Source: Oidiodendron maius Zn (taxonomy: Eukaryota > Ascomycota > Leotiomycetes > Myxotrichaceae). From it: 64,000 bases of DNA. Below, piece after piece: positions 11,086-22,046 of the stretch (the stretch's first letter is position 1; every line of letters begins with the position of its first letter). The position numbers and the translations under genes are program-made. The notes beneath the pieces were generated by a model, which had not been told where the DNA came from, made no database searches, and saw only the letters and a list, made by a program, of their open reading frames with translations. The stretch lies in the NCBI GenBank assembly GCA_000827325.1, contig KN832871.1, positions 1,116,001 to 1,180,000 of the forward strand. Reading direction: 5' to 3'.

Positions 11086-14000
11086 CTATTCGTCTTCCGA
11101 GTCAACAGCAGGAGTATCTGGCATTGGGGTATCGCCATCACTGTTTTCAGCGCCAGGTGAGTTCTCTCCGACAGGACCAGCATCCTCGTCCGCGTCTTCG
11201 TCGTCCGATTCCTCGATCCTCGCTCTTCGATTCTTACGCTTGATCGGAACAGTGACTGTCTCCTCCTCGCTGGCTGCATCAACGTCCATGCCACCTGCAT
11301 CGTCCTCACCAAAGATATCATCGTTCATCTCCTTCGCAGCTTCTGCGGCGCCATCGTCTGCATCGCTATCGCTCTCAACCACGATCTCGCTGCTCAGGGT
11401 ATACTTGCTTTGTTTTCCAGCCTTCTTGGCCAGTCTTCTCTTCTTCTTCGGCTTCTCTTCATCACTGTCTGCTCCGCTGCCCCGTGACTTGTTTCGACTC
11501 TTCCTCTTTGGCTCCCCGTCAGTCTCCTCGTCATCCGTAATTCCATCCTCATTCTTCTTCTTGCGCTTGCCGCCAATGCCAACCGCTCTAGGCTTCTTCT
11601 TTCTTTTGACTCTCTCGCCAGTTTCGCTATCAGTTGTCATCTCTGCCTCTTCCCTGACTCTATCTTCTTCTGCCCTGGCCTCAGCGAGCTCGCGGTCTCG
11701 TTCCGCAATCCTCTGTCTCTCTTCTGCAATCTTCTGCTTTCTCTCTTGTTCTGCTTCTTCAGCAACCCTCTTCATCTCCTCACGCTTTTTAAGCTCCGCA
11801 TCTCTTGCCAGCTTCGCAGCTTGTAATTTCTCGGCGTTCTTCTCCTCATACTCCTTTTGTGACTGGATTGAACGTTCGAGTTGCTTACGCATTGTGTTCC
11901 GAGCCATGTTTGCTCGTTGTTCAATGTCATGCTTCGGATATGGTGTCTGTGGATGCTGCGCGATAGCTTCAAGGGACTCAATGGCCTCTTCGAGCCCTTC
12001 AGCAGCGGCCTGAACCTCAGCTAATGTCCTCTGTGTGTCGCCCATGCTATACACTGTAGTAGCCAACTGTATTTGCACAAAGGCGACATTGAATTTGAAA
12101 TGGATCTGCTCGGGGGCGATCTCGAGAGCCTGCACAGGATTAGAATACAGCTGAGGAATAGTTGATATATGACACACCTTCTGAGAGTACTCGAGCGCAT
12201 TCTTGAATGCCTGCAAACTCTTCTCTGCTCTACCTTTTGCTAGCCATGTCCGTCCCAAACAAGCTAAAATTTGGGCATCATGAGCGCGGTCCTTGGATAA
12301 AGCTGCCTCATAATGCTCAATGGCTTTCGTGTATTGTCGCAGTTCAGCAAAAATATGCCCAAGATTGACATACACGCTGGGGTCCTTGACGGTATCCCTG
12401 ACCTTGACGAAAATGGACAGGGCAGTCTTGTAGTCCTTCTTGTCTTCCACAAGGGCTATTGCAATTCCCTGGGCTGCATATGCATTCTTTGGATCCAATT
12501 GCAAGGCCTTGTCAAAGAACTCAACGGCCTTGATATACATATTGGTTCGCTTTTGCTTCTCCTGGTCCGTATCTCGGCGCATCTCACGCGCAGTTTGAAG
12601 ATAGAGATTTCCCATTCCAATCAGGGCGTACCGGTCATGTTTCTCGTAATTCTGCAGGGTATGCTTGTAATGGCGCAGTTCAGGGTCATCTTGAATGTTT
12701 CCAGTACGCTTTCGAGAATGGACCCGGCCGAGGTACCAACCCCATAAAGCGCGCACTTCAAGATCGGCCGAGGAGTCCGCATAAAGCTTTCCAATGGCCT
12801 TCGGCCCGTCCTCGGTTGGATTCTGGCGAAGAGCAATATATGCAAGCCGTGTTCTTGCATCCGTGTAATCACTATGACGAGCAAGCAGACCTTCATAGAC
12901 CGTAGTAGCTTCATCTAGTATCCCGTTGGCTTCGTATGTCCGACCGAGATTAAAGCTGATGGTTGTGACCAGGGCATCACTGTCAATCTCTTCTTGCTTC
13001 TCTCCAATCTTAATGCAAGCGTTCAAGGCTGCCTGGAACATCTCTCTAGCTTGGTCGTATTTCTCTCCTTGATAGTAGAAACATCCCATGTTATTAAGTA
13101 GTTGGGGTGGTAGGCTCTCGCGAACCGCATTTCTCCAGGCCTCTGCTTCCTCCGGGTCCTCCGGTCTTTCATCTCCAGGGATTTGGTCAAACTCCATTTG
13201 CTCGACCTGTTGCAAGCATTGAAGACTCTTTTCAGGCTGCTCAGTCTCATAAAGCCTAGCGAGATTTAAGAGTACGGAAGCGTCTGGGATGAGGTTCTTC
13301 TTGACATCTTTCCATGCCGTTCGAACAGCTTCCAAGTATCCGATGGCCTTCTTAAACTCTGGAGACTTATCTTCCTTAAGACCACTCTGCTGGTTAGTAA
13401 AAACTTCTTCGGCATATAGCGTCCCGAGCAAGCTCATGGCCTCGATATTCTTCGACTGCTGAATAATCTTTTCCAGCCTCAGCTTTGCTTCCGCAAAATC
13501 GCCCTTCAATACTGAAAGTTGGGCGGCACCAAATTTGGCTGGTAGGAATCCTCGGTCGATACCTCCTCTAGCCTCATCAGCTCGTCCATAATAGTCTTTT
13601 GCAAGCTCGTAATTGTCATCATAGTGCTCTTTTCTAGCCAATAGATACCACCCATCGCTTGCAATTGCATTGACATCAGTGTACTGGATGGCTTTGTGCG
13701 CTAGACTGTCCACATTTGGCAATGACTTTCTTGACAAGAAATACCCCGCAAACGTAGCACAAGTAAGTGGAAGGTCCTTGTCAGCCTTGAAAGCCTTTTG
13801 AGTATACACAGTCATGGCTGTCCTGTAGAGATTGATGAATTCCGGAGAGTTAATCTGGACGTGTGCGCTTGACTCCAGATAGAACAGGCCAAGAAGAATG
13901 TTCGCAATCTTCGAATCAGGATTGATCTCTAATGCTCGCTCCCAGGCGGTCTTTGCATCATCCTTGAAGCCAAGCTGCCAGAAACAACATCCAATGCCAA

Positions 14001-14787
14001 TTCGTGGATCGGGGTCTATCAGATCTGGCATTTTGTGTAAGGCTTCTTGATACCCTTCCAGAGCCTCTGCATATTTACCAAGGGAAAATAACGCTCTTGA
14101 TTTCCCCAAAACAGCCATCATATTGCGGCCCTGCGAAACCCGAATGGCGTCTTCGAAAGACTTCAGCGACGCTCGAAGAATCTCAGACTTCTCAGCGTCG
14201 ATTGCGCCTGGCGCGGCAGATTTCGAGGGCGGCTGCAAGGAAGCTTTAAGCAGTTGCAGAACACCACGAGCTAAGAAGAGGGGTGGAAATGCCGGGTTAA
14301 TGCGCAAAGCTTCATTGAGCGTTGATGTCGAAAGTTGCAAGTAGTATTCCTTTGTCTTTGCCTCTGAGACCAAAGCCCCATCAGGCGGAATACGAGGTGC
14401 CTCTCTGCTCTTCCATAAGTACATCCAGCAGAGACAGCTGAGCATACTGAGCCTCTCCTTCTGACCACCCCTCATGGCTTGCCCTCCCTTTATGAGCATC
14501 TCAATCGCATGGTCCACTTTCTTCTGTTTGGCATATGCGAGAGATACGGTCATCCAGTATGTACGGGCCGCACCCTCATTCTCCAACAGTGTGCACAATT
14601 CGGTCGGGTCATCAAGGAGATCTTCGAGATCGACTTCGACAGCCTGGTCGTCATCTTCACCCTGGACAGGAATATCGATCGCCGAGGGGATATCCGTAAA
14701 ACGTTTCGTGACCATTCGTGTTCCAGGAGAATGCGTCTCCCCATACCCATTTGCCCCTCCATTAACGTGACCATTCGTTGCAGGCAT
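11086..14787 (-). CDS. CTR9: Paf1 complex subunit Ctr9 (TPR protein)
   Basis: Ctr9 is the TPR scaffold of the RNA polymerase II-associated Paf1 complex, which acts in elongation and in H2B ubiquitination and H3K4 methylation in the nucleus. The translated frame is open for 1233 codons, but a 48-bp intron (12177-12130, GTGTGT...GTGCAG) lies in frame: removing it joins LEYSQK to ALEIAPEQ, the expected TPR sequence, giving 1217 residues. TPR units run from about residue 60 to 920, including the Ctr9-typical WGWYLGRVHSRK and NLGHIFAELRQYTKAIEHYE segments. A Glu/Arg/Lys-rich coiled coil follows (about 950-1060), then an acidic and basic low-complexity tail with KRKKK clusters, as in Ctr9 of other fungi. 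Length and architecture match the family (about 1100-1250). The remodeller gene lies 0.8 kb upstream on the same strand. Confidence 0.95.
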   Translation of the reverse strand: MPATNGHVNGGANGYGETHSPGTRMVTKRFTDIPSAIDIPVQGEDDDQAVEVDLEDLLDDPTELCTLLENEGAARTYWMTVSLAYAKQKKVDHAIEMLIKGGQAMRGGQKERLSMLSCLCWMYLWKSREAPRIPPDGALVSEAKTKEYYLQLSTSTLNEALRINPAFPPLFLARGVLQLLKASLQPPSKSAAPGAIDAEKSEILRASLKSFEDAIRVSQGRNMMAVLGKSRALFSLGKYAEALEGYQEALHKMPDLIDPDPRIGIGCCFWQLGFKDDAKTAWERALEINPDSKIANILLGLFYLESSAHVQINSPEFINLYRTAMTVYTQKAFKADKDLPLTCATFAGYFLSRKSLPNVDSLAHKAIQYTDVNAIASDGWYLLARKEHYDDNYELAKDYYGRADEARGGIDRGFLPAKFGAAQLSVLKGDFAEAKLRLEKIIQQSKNIEAMSLLGTLYAEEVFTNQQSGLKEDKSPEFKKAIGYLEAVRTAWKDVKKNLIPDASVLLNLARLYETEQPEKSLQCLQQVEQMEFDQIPGDERPEDPEEAEAWRNAVRESLPPQLLNNMGCFYYQGEKYDQAREMFQAALNACIKIGEKQEEIDSDALVTTISFNLGRTYEANGILDEATTVYEGLLARHSDYTDARTRLAYIALRQNPTEDGPKAIGKLYADSSADLEVRALWGWYLGRVHSRKRTGNIQDDPELRHYKHTLQNYEKHDRYALIGMGNLYLQTAREMRRDTDQEKQKRTNMYIKAVEFFDKALQLDPKNAYAAQGIAIALVEDKKDYKTALSIFVKVRDTVKDPSVYVNLGHIFAELRQYTKAIEHYEAALSKDRAHDAQILACLGRTWLAKGRAEKSLQAFKNALEYSQKVCHISTIPQLYSNPVQALEIAPEQIHFKFNVAFVQIQLATTVYSMGDTQRTLAEVQAAAEGLEEAIESLEAIAQHPQTPYPKHDIEQRANMARNTMRKQLERSIQSQKEYEEKNAEKLQAAKLARDAELKKREEMKRVAEEAEQERKQKIAEERQRIAERDRELAEARAEEDRVREEAEMTTDSETGERVKRKKKPRAVGIGGKRKKKNEDGITDDEETDGEPKRKSRNKSRGSGADSDEEKPKKKRRLAKKAGKQSKYTLSSEIVVESDSDADDGAAEAAKEMNDDIFGEDDAGGMDVDAASEEETVTVPIKRKNRRARIEESDDEDADEDAGPVGENSPGAENSDGDTPMPDTPAVDSEDE

Positions 14788-15585
14788 TATAGAAGCGTGT
14801 TCGATTGTTTCGCCAGTAGAGGAAGAAGAGACGAAGGTATGTATGGAGAGGCGTCACTGCGCGGGACGGTGGCTGAGACCTGTCACAGATAAAGAATCAT
14901 CTGAACTGCCCTAGCATATCTGCAATAGCGAGATCTGAGTAGAATCGTTCTGATCGCGGCCGTCGCAAAGATCTTTTGCGTTGTAAGTGTTAAAGATCGA
15001 TGAAATACCTGAGGCTGTTAACTTCGAATTCTGATATTCGCCCAACCCCAGTCAGTGACTAACCTCTTTAGGTTAGTCACAGCTACCCATTGTGTGCGGG
15101 AACAACTTATATTCAGTGAACACTGAGATGGATAGGGTCATAAACGGACGGCAAAGTACTCTCAAAATATAACAACACTAATATAAGATCCTAGATGAGG
15201 TTACACAATATTTAGATTGACAAAACTTTCGCAAGGCAAGAACATGCGGAGGTTTAACGTTTCTCGCCCCGCGAAATTTCTCCGGCCGCAAAGTTGCATC
15301 TGAATATCTGGAGAATTGGCAATTCATGCGTATTTCATTAACGATCTAATACAGTACAGAGTACAATCTAGGTGTGAGGCATGAGCAGGCAGTATACACG
15401 CCATCCCAGCCTGAGATCCTTTTTTTCCGTTGATGAGTTCTTTCCATGCGTAAACGCCTCTGAACTATATCAGAGCCAAAACCGGAGGAAAGTAAAAGAA
15501 CAAATATGCAACTCCCTTCCTCCAGTACACCGTTGCGAAGTAAAATCGACCAAACGAGTCACAATCCCTTGCTGATATCAATCAA
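14788..15585. other. Intergenic: CTR9 promoter and SNF2 3' flank
   Basis: About 0.8 kb between the CTR9 start and the stop of the remodeller gene, both on the minus strand. It contains an AP-1-like hairpin at 15055-15080 and an AT-rich stretch from about 15120 to 15230. No gene is supported. Confidence 0.65.
15055..15080. promoter_or_regulatory. Perfect hairpin containing back-to-back AP-1/Yap1-like sites
   Basis: GTGACTAACCT (15055-15065) is followed by the four-base loop CTTT and the exact inverse AGGTTAGTCAC (15070-15080). Each arm contains TGACTAA/TTAGTCA, a recognised Yap1/AP-1 response element in fungi. It lies about 270 bp upstream of the CTR9 start codon. The inverted repeat is observed; the regulatory role is inferred. 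Confidence 0.45.
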
Positions 15586-18500
15586 TCAATCATCATCGTC
15601 ACTCTGGACACCACTACTTCCTCCGTTGTTACGTGAAGCATTAAACGTAAGCTTCAGCTTGCCACTGCTGGGGATAGGAGTACCGGCACTTGTAGTCGGA
15701 GCACCACTTGAACCACCATTGCGCGACGAGCCATCATCAAGCTCGGGGTGCTCATTCATCTCCTCACGGATGCGAGAAACACAAGCATCCTAATGATAGG
15801 TTAGCAAAAGTGAAATACGTGCGTAAAATATTCGAAACTCACTTCAATCGCGACAGCATCGATATATATCATGCTGCCATCCTCATTGTATGTCTTGGCA
15901 TTGGTACAAAGGCGCCGGATATCTTTCTTCAAATCATTAAGACTTGAATATTCCTCCTTCTTAATCTTCTTCTCGATCATCTTCATAGAGACAGGGTCCT
16001 TGATGATCGTATAGTAGTCAGGGAAATCCTTCTTTGGTGGGAGAGCAACGAAAGGTCCGATGATGAGACGAGGAGCTTCTTCATCTTCATCTTTAGAATC
16101 TTCATCCTCAGATTCCGGCGGAGATTCGAGGTTCATCAAGGAGTCATAAATGTTCTTCAGACTAGCCTGAAGCAAGGTACGATATTTCTCACCCGGAGGT
16201 GCCGCAGGCTTAGGACGTGCACCAGTGCCGCCACGCTTTCGCTTGGCGGGAGGCTCGTCGTCAACTTCCTCGGCCTTACGCTTATCAGCCTTGCCAGTCT
16301 TGCGACCACGGCTCTTCTTCGGTGTAGGCTCAGGCTCTTCGGTGCTGTCACGGCTGCCAGGTGGTGAATTCTCAACGGACCCCGGAATTTGGCCTAGCCT
16401 CTTAAGTCTATTTTGCTCGCGGCGTTCCTTTCGCGCCTGCTTTCGAGCTGCCGCGGCTTCCGGAGAATCCTCATCATCATCCACGGCGTTAAGCCATTGC
16501 TCTTCAGTGAGACCATCATCATATTTGACGCGAGTTCGTTCGCGAGCGCCACGACCCCTGATCTCTTCGGCTTCTTCAGGAATTGGGTTTGCATCGGAAA
16601 GGTAAATCCCAGGCAGCTCGGACTCTGCCATGAGTCGAGGCATTTTCCTAGCGCCTGCGGTATTGCCGTAGACAGGGTCGCCGTTTCTCTCCTCGTCCAG
16701 CTCTCTAAATATCTGCAATTCCTCGTCGGATCGGGCAAGGATCAGGTTGAGATCTTCATCATCCATCTCCTCCTGCTCCATCGACTCAGCAGCCTCTGCA
16801 GTCTCTAACATGACACGCAACATGGCATCGCGATCTGTTTCAGACGACTTGTTATCAAAGCGACCAGCTTGGATGACCTTCCCATCCATATCGAGCTTAA
16901 ACTTGGCACGCTCCAAAATCTTCTCCTCCACTGAATTCGAGCTAATGAGTCGCAAGATGCGGACCTCATTCTTCTGACCGATACGATGGGCACGATCTTG
17001 AGCTTGTAAATCTTGATGAGGATTCCAATCCGAGTCGTAGATAATAACGGTGTCGGCAGTTTGCAAGTTCAAACCGAGGCCACCAGCACGAGTTGAAAGC
17101 AAGAACATAAAGTAAGGTGAGTTTGGAGCGTTAAACTCCCGAAGAAGATCCGAACGATCATCGGACTTTGTCGTACCATCCAACCGCAGATACAAAATTC
17201 CACGGTACCGTAAGTAGTCCTCCATAATATCCATAATTGCTGTCATTTGGAAGAACATTAGCACTCTGTGGCCGGTCTTCTGGTACTTGGGCAGAATGCG
17301 ATCGAGCAGCTCAAATTTACCAGCGGTACGCCATAGCAGGTCGTTGCTAGTATTCGTTGGATTCATTTGGTTCTCGACTTCATCAAAAACAAAAGGGTGG
17401 TTGCAGAGCTTCCTCAGTTGCATAATCATGTTGCTTAGACCACGAGCCCCGGTCTTTCCACCTTGGCCATCACTGACGACAAGCTTGTTGTGGGTAACCA
17501 TTTGCTTGTAGAGACGGGCTTGCAGTGATGAGAACTTGCACTTGATAACCTTCTCGGTTTTATCTGGCAGGTCCTTCTCAACATCCTTCTTGAGACGGCG
17601 CAACAAGAATGGTCGCAAAACCTTGTGGAGGCGACGAATGACGAGAATTTGTTCTTCTTCAGTAAGCTCCATCTTATCTTGGCCACCAGTGTTTGCAAAC
17701 GGTGTATTGAACCATTCGTCGAATGACTTGACAGACTTAAAGATAGTCGGAAGAACGAAATTGAGTAGTGCCCACAGTTCAGGAAGGTTGTTTTGCAGCG
17801 GAGTACCAGTGAGAATAAGACGGTACCGAGTAGAATAATACTGCGTAAGAGTGGCACTGAGCTTCGAGTTTGAATTCTTCATACGATGGCCTTCATCAAT
17901 GATCATGTGAATCCACTTGATCTTGCTGAGAATTGGCCTATCTTTGATGATGTACTCGTAGGTAGTAAGGAGGACTTGGAAGTTACCGTAGCGAATCTGC
18001 TGCTGCTGTTGCTTTCGTGCTAAGGGAGGACCTTTATATACAACCCTAGCAATCGACGGTGCCCACTTTTCGAATTCAAGATTCCAGTTGGTCAACGTAC
18101 TCAGAGGTACAATGACCAAAAACGGACCATTCTGCTTTTTCTTTTCGATGAGATAGGTAAGCAAACTGATAGTCTGGATGGTCTTCCCGAGACCCATTTC
18201 GTCTGCAAGTATACCATTCAGGTTGTTATTATACAGTGAAATCATCCACTGGAGACCCTTCAGTTGGTACTCTTTGAGAGTGCCCCCAACCAAAATTGTG
18301 GGCTGGGCGTTGACCTCTTCCTTGATACGATGCGCAACAGCATAGTAATCAATCTTCTGTCGGGTGACCGATTCTTCATCCTCGTCTTCGTCTTCCTCAG
18401 AATCATCATCTCTGAGGAATTCTTCGGACCCATCTCCATAGCGCTCAGCGGCTTTGCGTTGTTGTTGCTTGACGGAAGCAGCAAGCTGGGACAGGAAGCC

Positions 18501-19975
18501 ATCAGTTTGCTTGAGCAAATGAGTGATACGAGTATCCTTTGCTTGGTCGAGTAATTTCAAGTAAGCCTCTTCGTTGTTGGATTTCAGGAGGGCAAGACGT
18601 TGCTTGGCGGTTCGTTCGAGTCTCTTCTGCTCTTCTTTCTCGATATTCTGGTGCTGGGTCAACATCATACGTCCAAGTTTCTGCATCTTCTGCCTCTGGT
18701 TTTGTGCGGCAGTGTTGACCTCTCTAGCATGGTTAAGGACAGTCTGGATGTAATCGGTGTGCTTCTTTTTCTCCCGAGACTCGCGCGCATCGCGTTGCTG
18801 CTTCTCGAGCTTCTCCGTAATACGAGCTTCACGCAATGACTGCTTCTTCATGCGGCGGTAGTGGCTGCGGTTCGCCGTCATGGCAAGATTGTCATATTGG
18901 ATCATCTGCCTGCCGATTCTCTCCCGCATGAGCCTCTGCTTTGCGTAGAGGCCCAACATCTTCATCTCGATGATGGCCTTGCGCTTCAAGGTGTCCTCTG
19001 GGGTAAGGTCTTCACTTCGCGTATCCCAATGGACCACGTTAGCAGGAAGAGATCTGAGTTCGTTCAGTCGGGCCTGCATGCGGTGGTATATGATTGTCTC
19101 TCGCTCATTGCGAAGCTTCTCGATATCAACTCCGGAAGGCATAATGCTGGGGATCATGGGTCGCATCTCTCGCTTGCCATGGGCCTGATAGCCAATCTTA
19201 CTCGTAAGTCCTGCATGTGGCGATTTGAAGCCTGAGTACTCATGACGCTTCTGATCCAACCCTTTCTCAACGGTTGTGGCATCAACACCGTTAACCGCAG
19301 GCTTCTCCTCTCCGCTGGCGGAAGCAACTTGTAGGGTTTGCTCAATAGCGGCGGAAATCTTCTTTTGCTGGGCCGCAAATAGAGACTGCTGGACGGCCTG
19401 GGGGATGCCTTGGTTTTTTGACAGACATTTGAAAGCAAAGATTTGATTCTTCAAAATGCTCAACTGGTCTGGAGAGAAGTAGCCACTCATTCCGGCCGCA
19501 GTTCGTTGCACACCGGCTTTGGGAGCAGCAGCATTGGCACTGGCAGGAGTCATAGCAGAAGGGCCAAGTGAGGGGTTGGGTGAAGAGCTGGCAGGGCCAA
19601 CAGGACGCGCGCCGTTGACCCCATTGGCAGAAGGGGTATTCGAGGCAGCATTCTGTTGCTGGTTTAACAAATGTTGCTGTTGTTGCTGTGCAAAGGCCGC
19701 CCTCTGTTGTTGGAACAGTCGCTGCTGTTGGAGCTCCTGTAATTGTTTTTGTGCTTTGAGGAATTCGGGGTCGGATTCGGAAACGCCTTGCTCTTTCATC
19801 TGCTTGTATCTCTGCGTAATGGCAGTTAGTATTACAAGTTTTCGAGCTAGGGTTGATGACCTCAGGTGTGGAGGGCTGCTCTTACCAAGTAGAGGGCTTT
19901 CATCTCCTGAGCGTTAGGCATGGAGAGGGAACTACCGGGCTGTTGGACAGCCGGAGCAGTCTGAACCGAAGCCAT
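15586..19975 (-). CDS. SNF2: SWI/SNF- or RSC-type chromatin remodelling ATPase (Snf2/Sth1/Snf21 family)
   Basis: This is the catalytic ATPase that slides or ejects nucleosomes in SWI/SNF or RSC. Three exons: 19975-19886, 19811-15843 and 15789-15586, with introns of 74 and 53 bp; the product is 1420 residues. Exon 1 supplies MASVQTAPAV... and joins at ALYL/RYKQMKEQ; the last intron removes an early stop and restores the bromodomain end and an acidic tail ending SDDDD. Domains in order: Gln-rich region (about 55-85), QLQ (about 141-177), HSA (about 290-375), SNF2 ATPase with DEMGLGKT (567-574) and DEGH (669-672), helicase C with RAHRIGQ, a SnAC-like segment, AT-hook-like SRGRK/KRKRGG motifs, and a bromodomain (about 1230-1350). 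The domain set fits both SWI/SNF and RSC catalytic subunits; the sequence does not decide between them. Confidence 0.95.
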
Positions 19976-21334
19976 GTTGGCGATTCGATTCTGGAGCCGA
20001 CACGGACTGTGGTGGGTATTTAGACCTGACTGCGCATCAGGAGGTAGCCTTGCGCATCAGGTTGGCGTGACGAAAAGAGCGAGAGTAGGCGCGCGATGTC
20101 GCGAGGCGGCTCAAAAGTGGCGCGAGCGGGCGTGACGGTGAATAGGTAATGCGTTCGCGCAGCAGAGAGGGAGCGGCGCGTCTGATGGCGATGGTGGACG
20201 CCTATGGAGACGTGGATGCGGCCGGGCGCGAGCGTCTTGATGGTTGAAGGCCGAAGGGGGAAGGCTGATGGGCGAGGGGGTGTCGATACCGATGATGGCG
20301 GAATGTGGACACCAGCACGGGCAAGTCCAAATAAGCGCGTAGGGAGTGAAGGCGTCAGGCGGCGCCCGGGAAATGGAGGGGAGGTGAATGGTTGCGCGGA
20401 GAGGGCGGATTGGGCGCGAGAAGCGGATGCTGGGAGATGGAAATCTGGTCGTCAAGTCGCGGCCCAGATCTGAGATGCGGTTCTGTTCTGTGTTCGCAAA
20501 CTCTCGCATGGAGCGAAAATGCCTACCGCTGGCATTTCTGAGCACGCTAGTGGCTCTTGTGACTAAGCAAGTTCGCTTGAGTAGAGTCACGTGTATTGCC
20601 CCCCTTTTATTCGCGAGCTTCTGTGGTGCTGTCCTTCTATCTCTGAACCGGATGCGAATATTTAAGGCTATATACAGTCTCTGCAGATCATGTTGAGTAC
20701 ACCTCGGTGCTGCACAACTCCACGTCCATCCACTGTAACCTTGGAATTTCTTCATCCTTAAGGTACGTCCCTACGCAGGTTTACATGACATACACGGCCT
20801 TCAGGTGCCACTCATATCTCATATTAGCTTGACACAACGCACAACATACTGTCCCGTGGCCCCAGGCATCCAGATGCCTGTAGATAGACACCAACGTGTA
20901 AATTTCCGCTACATTTCAATGCCCACAGCATTGCTTTAAATGTTCAGCCCAACTGATAATTTAGGCCCTTCCCTCTTCACGCATCCTACTTCACTGCTCT
21001 ATCTATTCTCAACCTAAAACCCCTAGTCATGGAATAATGCAATGCAAATTTCAAGGAAAACAAGTCTCGTACTCGACCCATCCATCAACAAGCTCAAAGG
21101 CCAGCGTAATCACGTGCACTAGCGCCCCACGACCAAGCGGACCATCAGCCTCGCGCGAAAGGCACAGTTTCTCAACGTTATCCCGTGCAAGCTGACAACT
21201 TCTCCGTCGCCGAGCCTCACCAATACTTCCCGATGTTTTGCTCCCTGTGAGGGCGACCCTATGCATCCGGAGAGCCAGGGCGTACACTCGTTAATAAACC
21301 AACCCACCCTGACCGCGTCCACAATCGCCGGATC
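19976..21334. other. Divergent promoter region between SNF2 and ARL3
   Basis: 1.36 kb between two divergently transcribed genes. The part next to SNF2 (about 20030-20450) is rich in CpG and contains an 11-bp direct repeat and, at 20587-20592, a CACGTG E-box. Open frames of up to 214 codons (20111-20755, minus) have no recognisable features and would overlap the SNF2 leader. No gene is supported. Confidence 0.6.
20031..20061. repeat. 11-bp direct repeat just upstream of SNF2
   Basis: TGCGCATCAGG occurs at 20031-20041 and again at 20051-20061, a 20-bp period, 56-86 bp upstream of the SNF2 start codon. It may be a duplicated factor site or lie in the 5' leader; its function is unknown. Confidence 0.5.
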
Positions 21335-22046
21335 ATGTATCACCTAGCCAAAGGCCTGTATCTGTATGCAACGAGCAAAGAAGGTCTGCCTTACCTTCAC
21401 CATCTTCACTAGAGAACGCAGGGCGAGAAATAGCACAGTGCTGATAAGCAGGCCAGAATACTCTGTCCTTCTCCTCGGTTTGGACAATGCCGGCAAAACT
21501 ACGTTTCACGAGCAGGTCAAGTCGCTGTTCCTCCCAACCAACCCGACGCCGAAACTAAAAACCGTGCCCACCGTCGGCCAGAATGTATCGACCATCACGC
21601 TGTCCGATATGTACCTGAAAGTGTGGGACGTCGGGGGCCAGCACAGCCTGCGCAAGCTCTGGCAGAGCTACTATAGCTCGTGCCACGCAATCGTCTTCGT
21701 CATCGACAGCACGGACATCGGCAACGGTGACCTCGAGAACGATAGCAGCGGGCGGCTGGAGGAGTGTCGGCTGGTGCTGGAGGATGTGCTGCAGAACTCG
21801 GAGACAGAGGGTGTGCCGCTGCTGATACTGGCAAACAAGCAAGATCGCGAGGACTGCGTGGAGGTGGTGAAGATCAAAGAAGGCCTGGTGAAGAAGGTTT
21901 TTGAGGGCGAAAAGGGTGGGAGTATTAGAGACTCGAGGGTCCTGCCCGTGAGCGCACTGACGGGGACCGGTGTCCGAGAGGCGGTGGAGTGGGTGAGGAC
22001 GAGGGTCAAGTGGAATAAGGAGGGCAGACCGCCAGTTATGAGATGA
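21335..22046 (+). CDS. ARL3: Arl3/ARFRP1-type small GTPase
   Basis: This family acts at the trans-Golgi, where yeast Arl3 recruits Arl1 and its golgin. Two exons, 21335-21383 and 21457-22046, with a 73-bp intron; the product is 212 residues. The first exon MYHLAKGLYLYATSKE plus the intron join at EEYSVLLLGLDNAGKT gives the complete N-terminal helix. Nucleotide motifs are GLDNAGKT (24-31), switch II WDVGGQ (73-78), NKQD (143-146) and the SAL motif near 176. There is no Gly at position 2, so no myristoylation; Met-Tyr is a NatC acetylation start, as described for Arl3/ARFRP1, which sets it apart from Arf1 and Arl1. A longer open frame that begins at 21366 reads through the intron and is not the protein. 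The FYVE gene lies convergent downstream. Confidence 0.94.

Noticed and set aside
11072-12013. 313-codon Ser-rich plus-strand frame
   Set aside because: It is antisense to the low-complexity CTR9 tail; the Ser run mirrors Glu/Lys codons.
20111-20755. 214-codon minus frame upstream of SNF2
   Set aside because: Arg/Pro-rich random-looking translation within the SNF2 upstream region.
21051-21343. Minus frame opposite the ARL3 start (MYALALRMHR...)
   Set aside because: It overlaps the ARL3 leader and start in antisense and matches no family I know.
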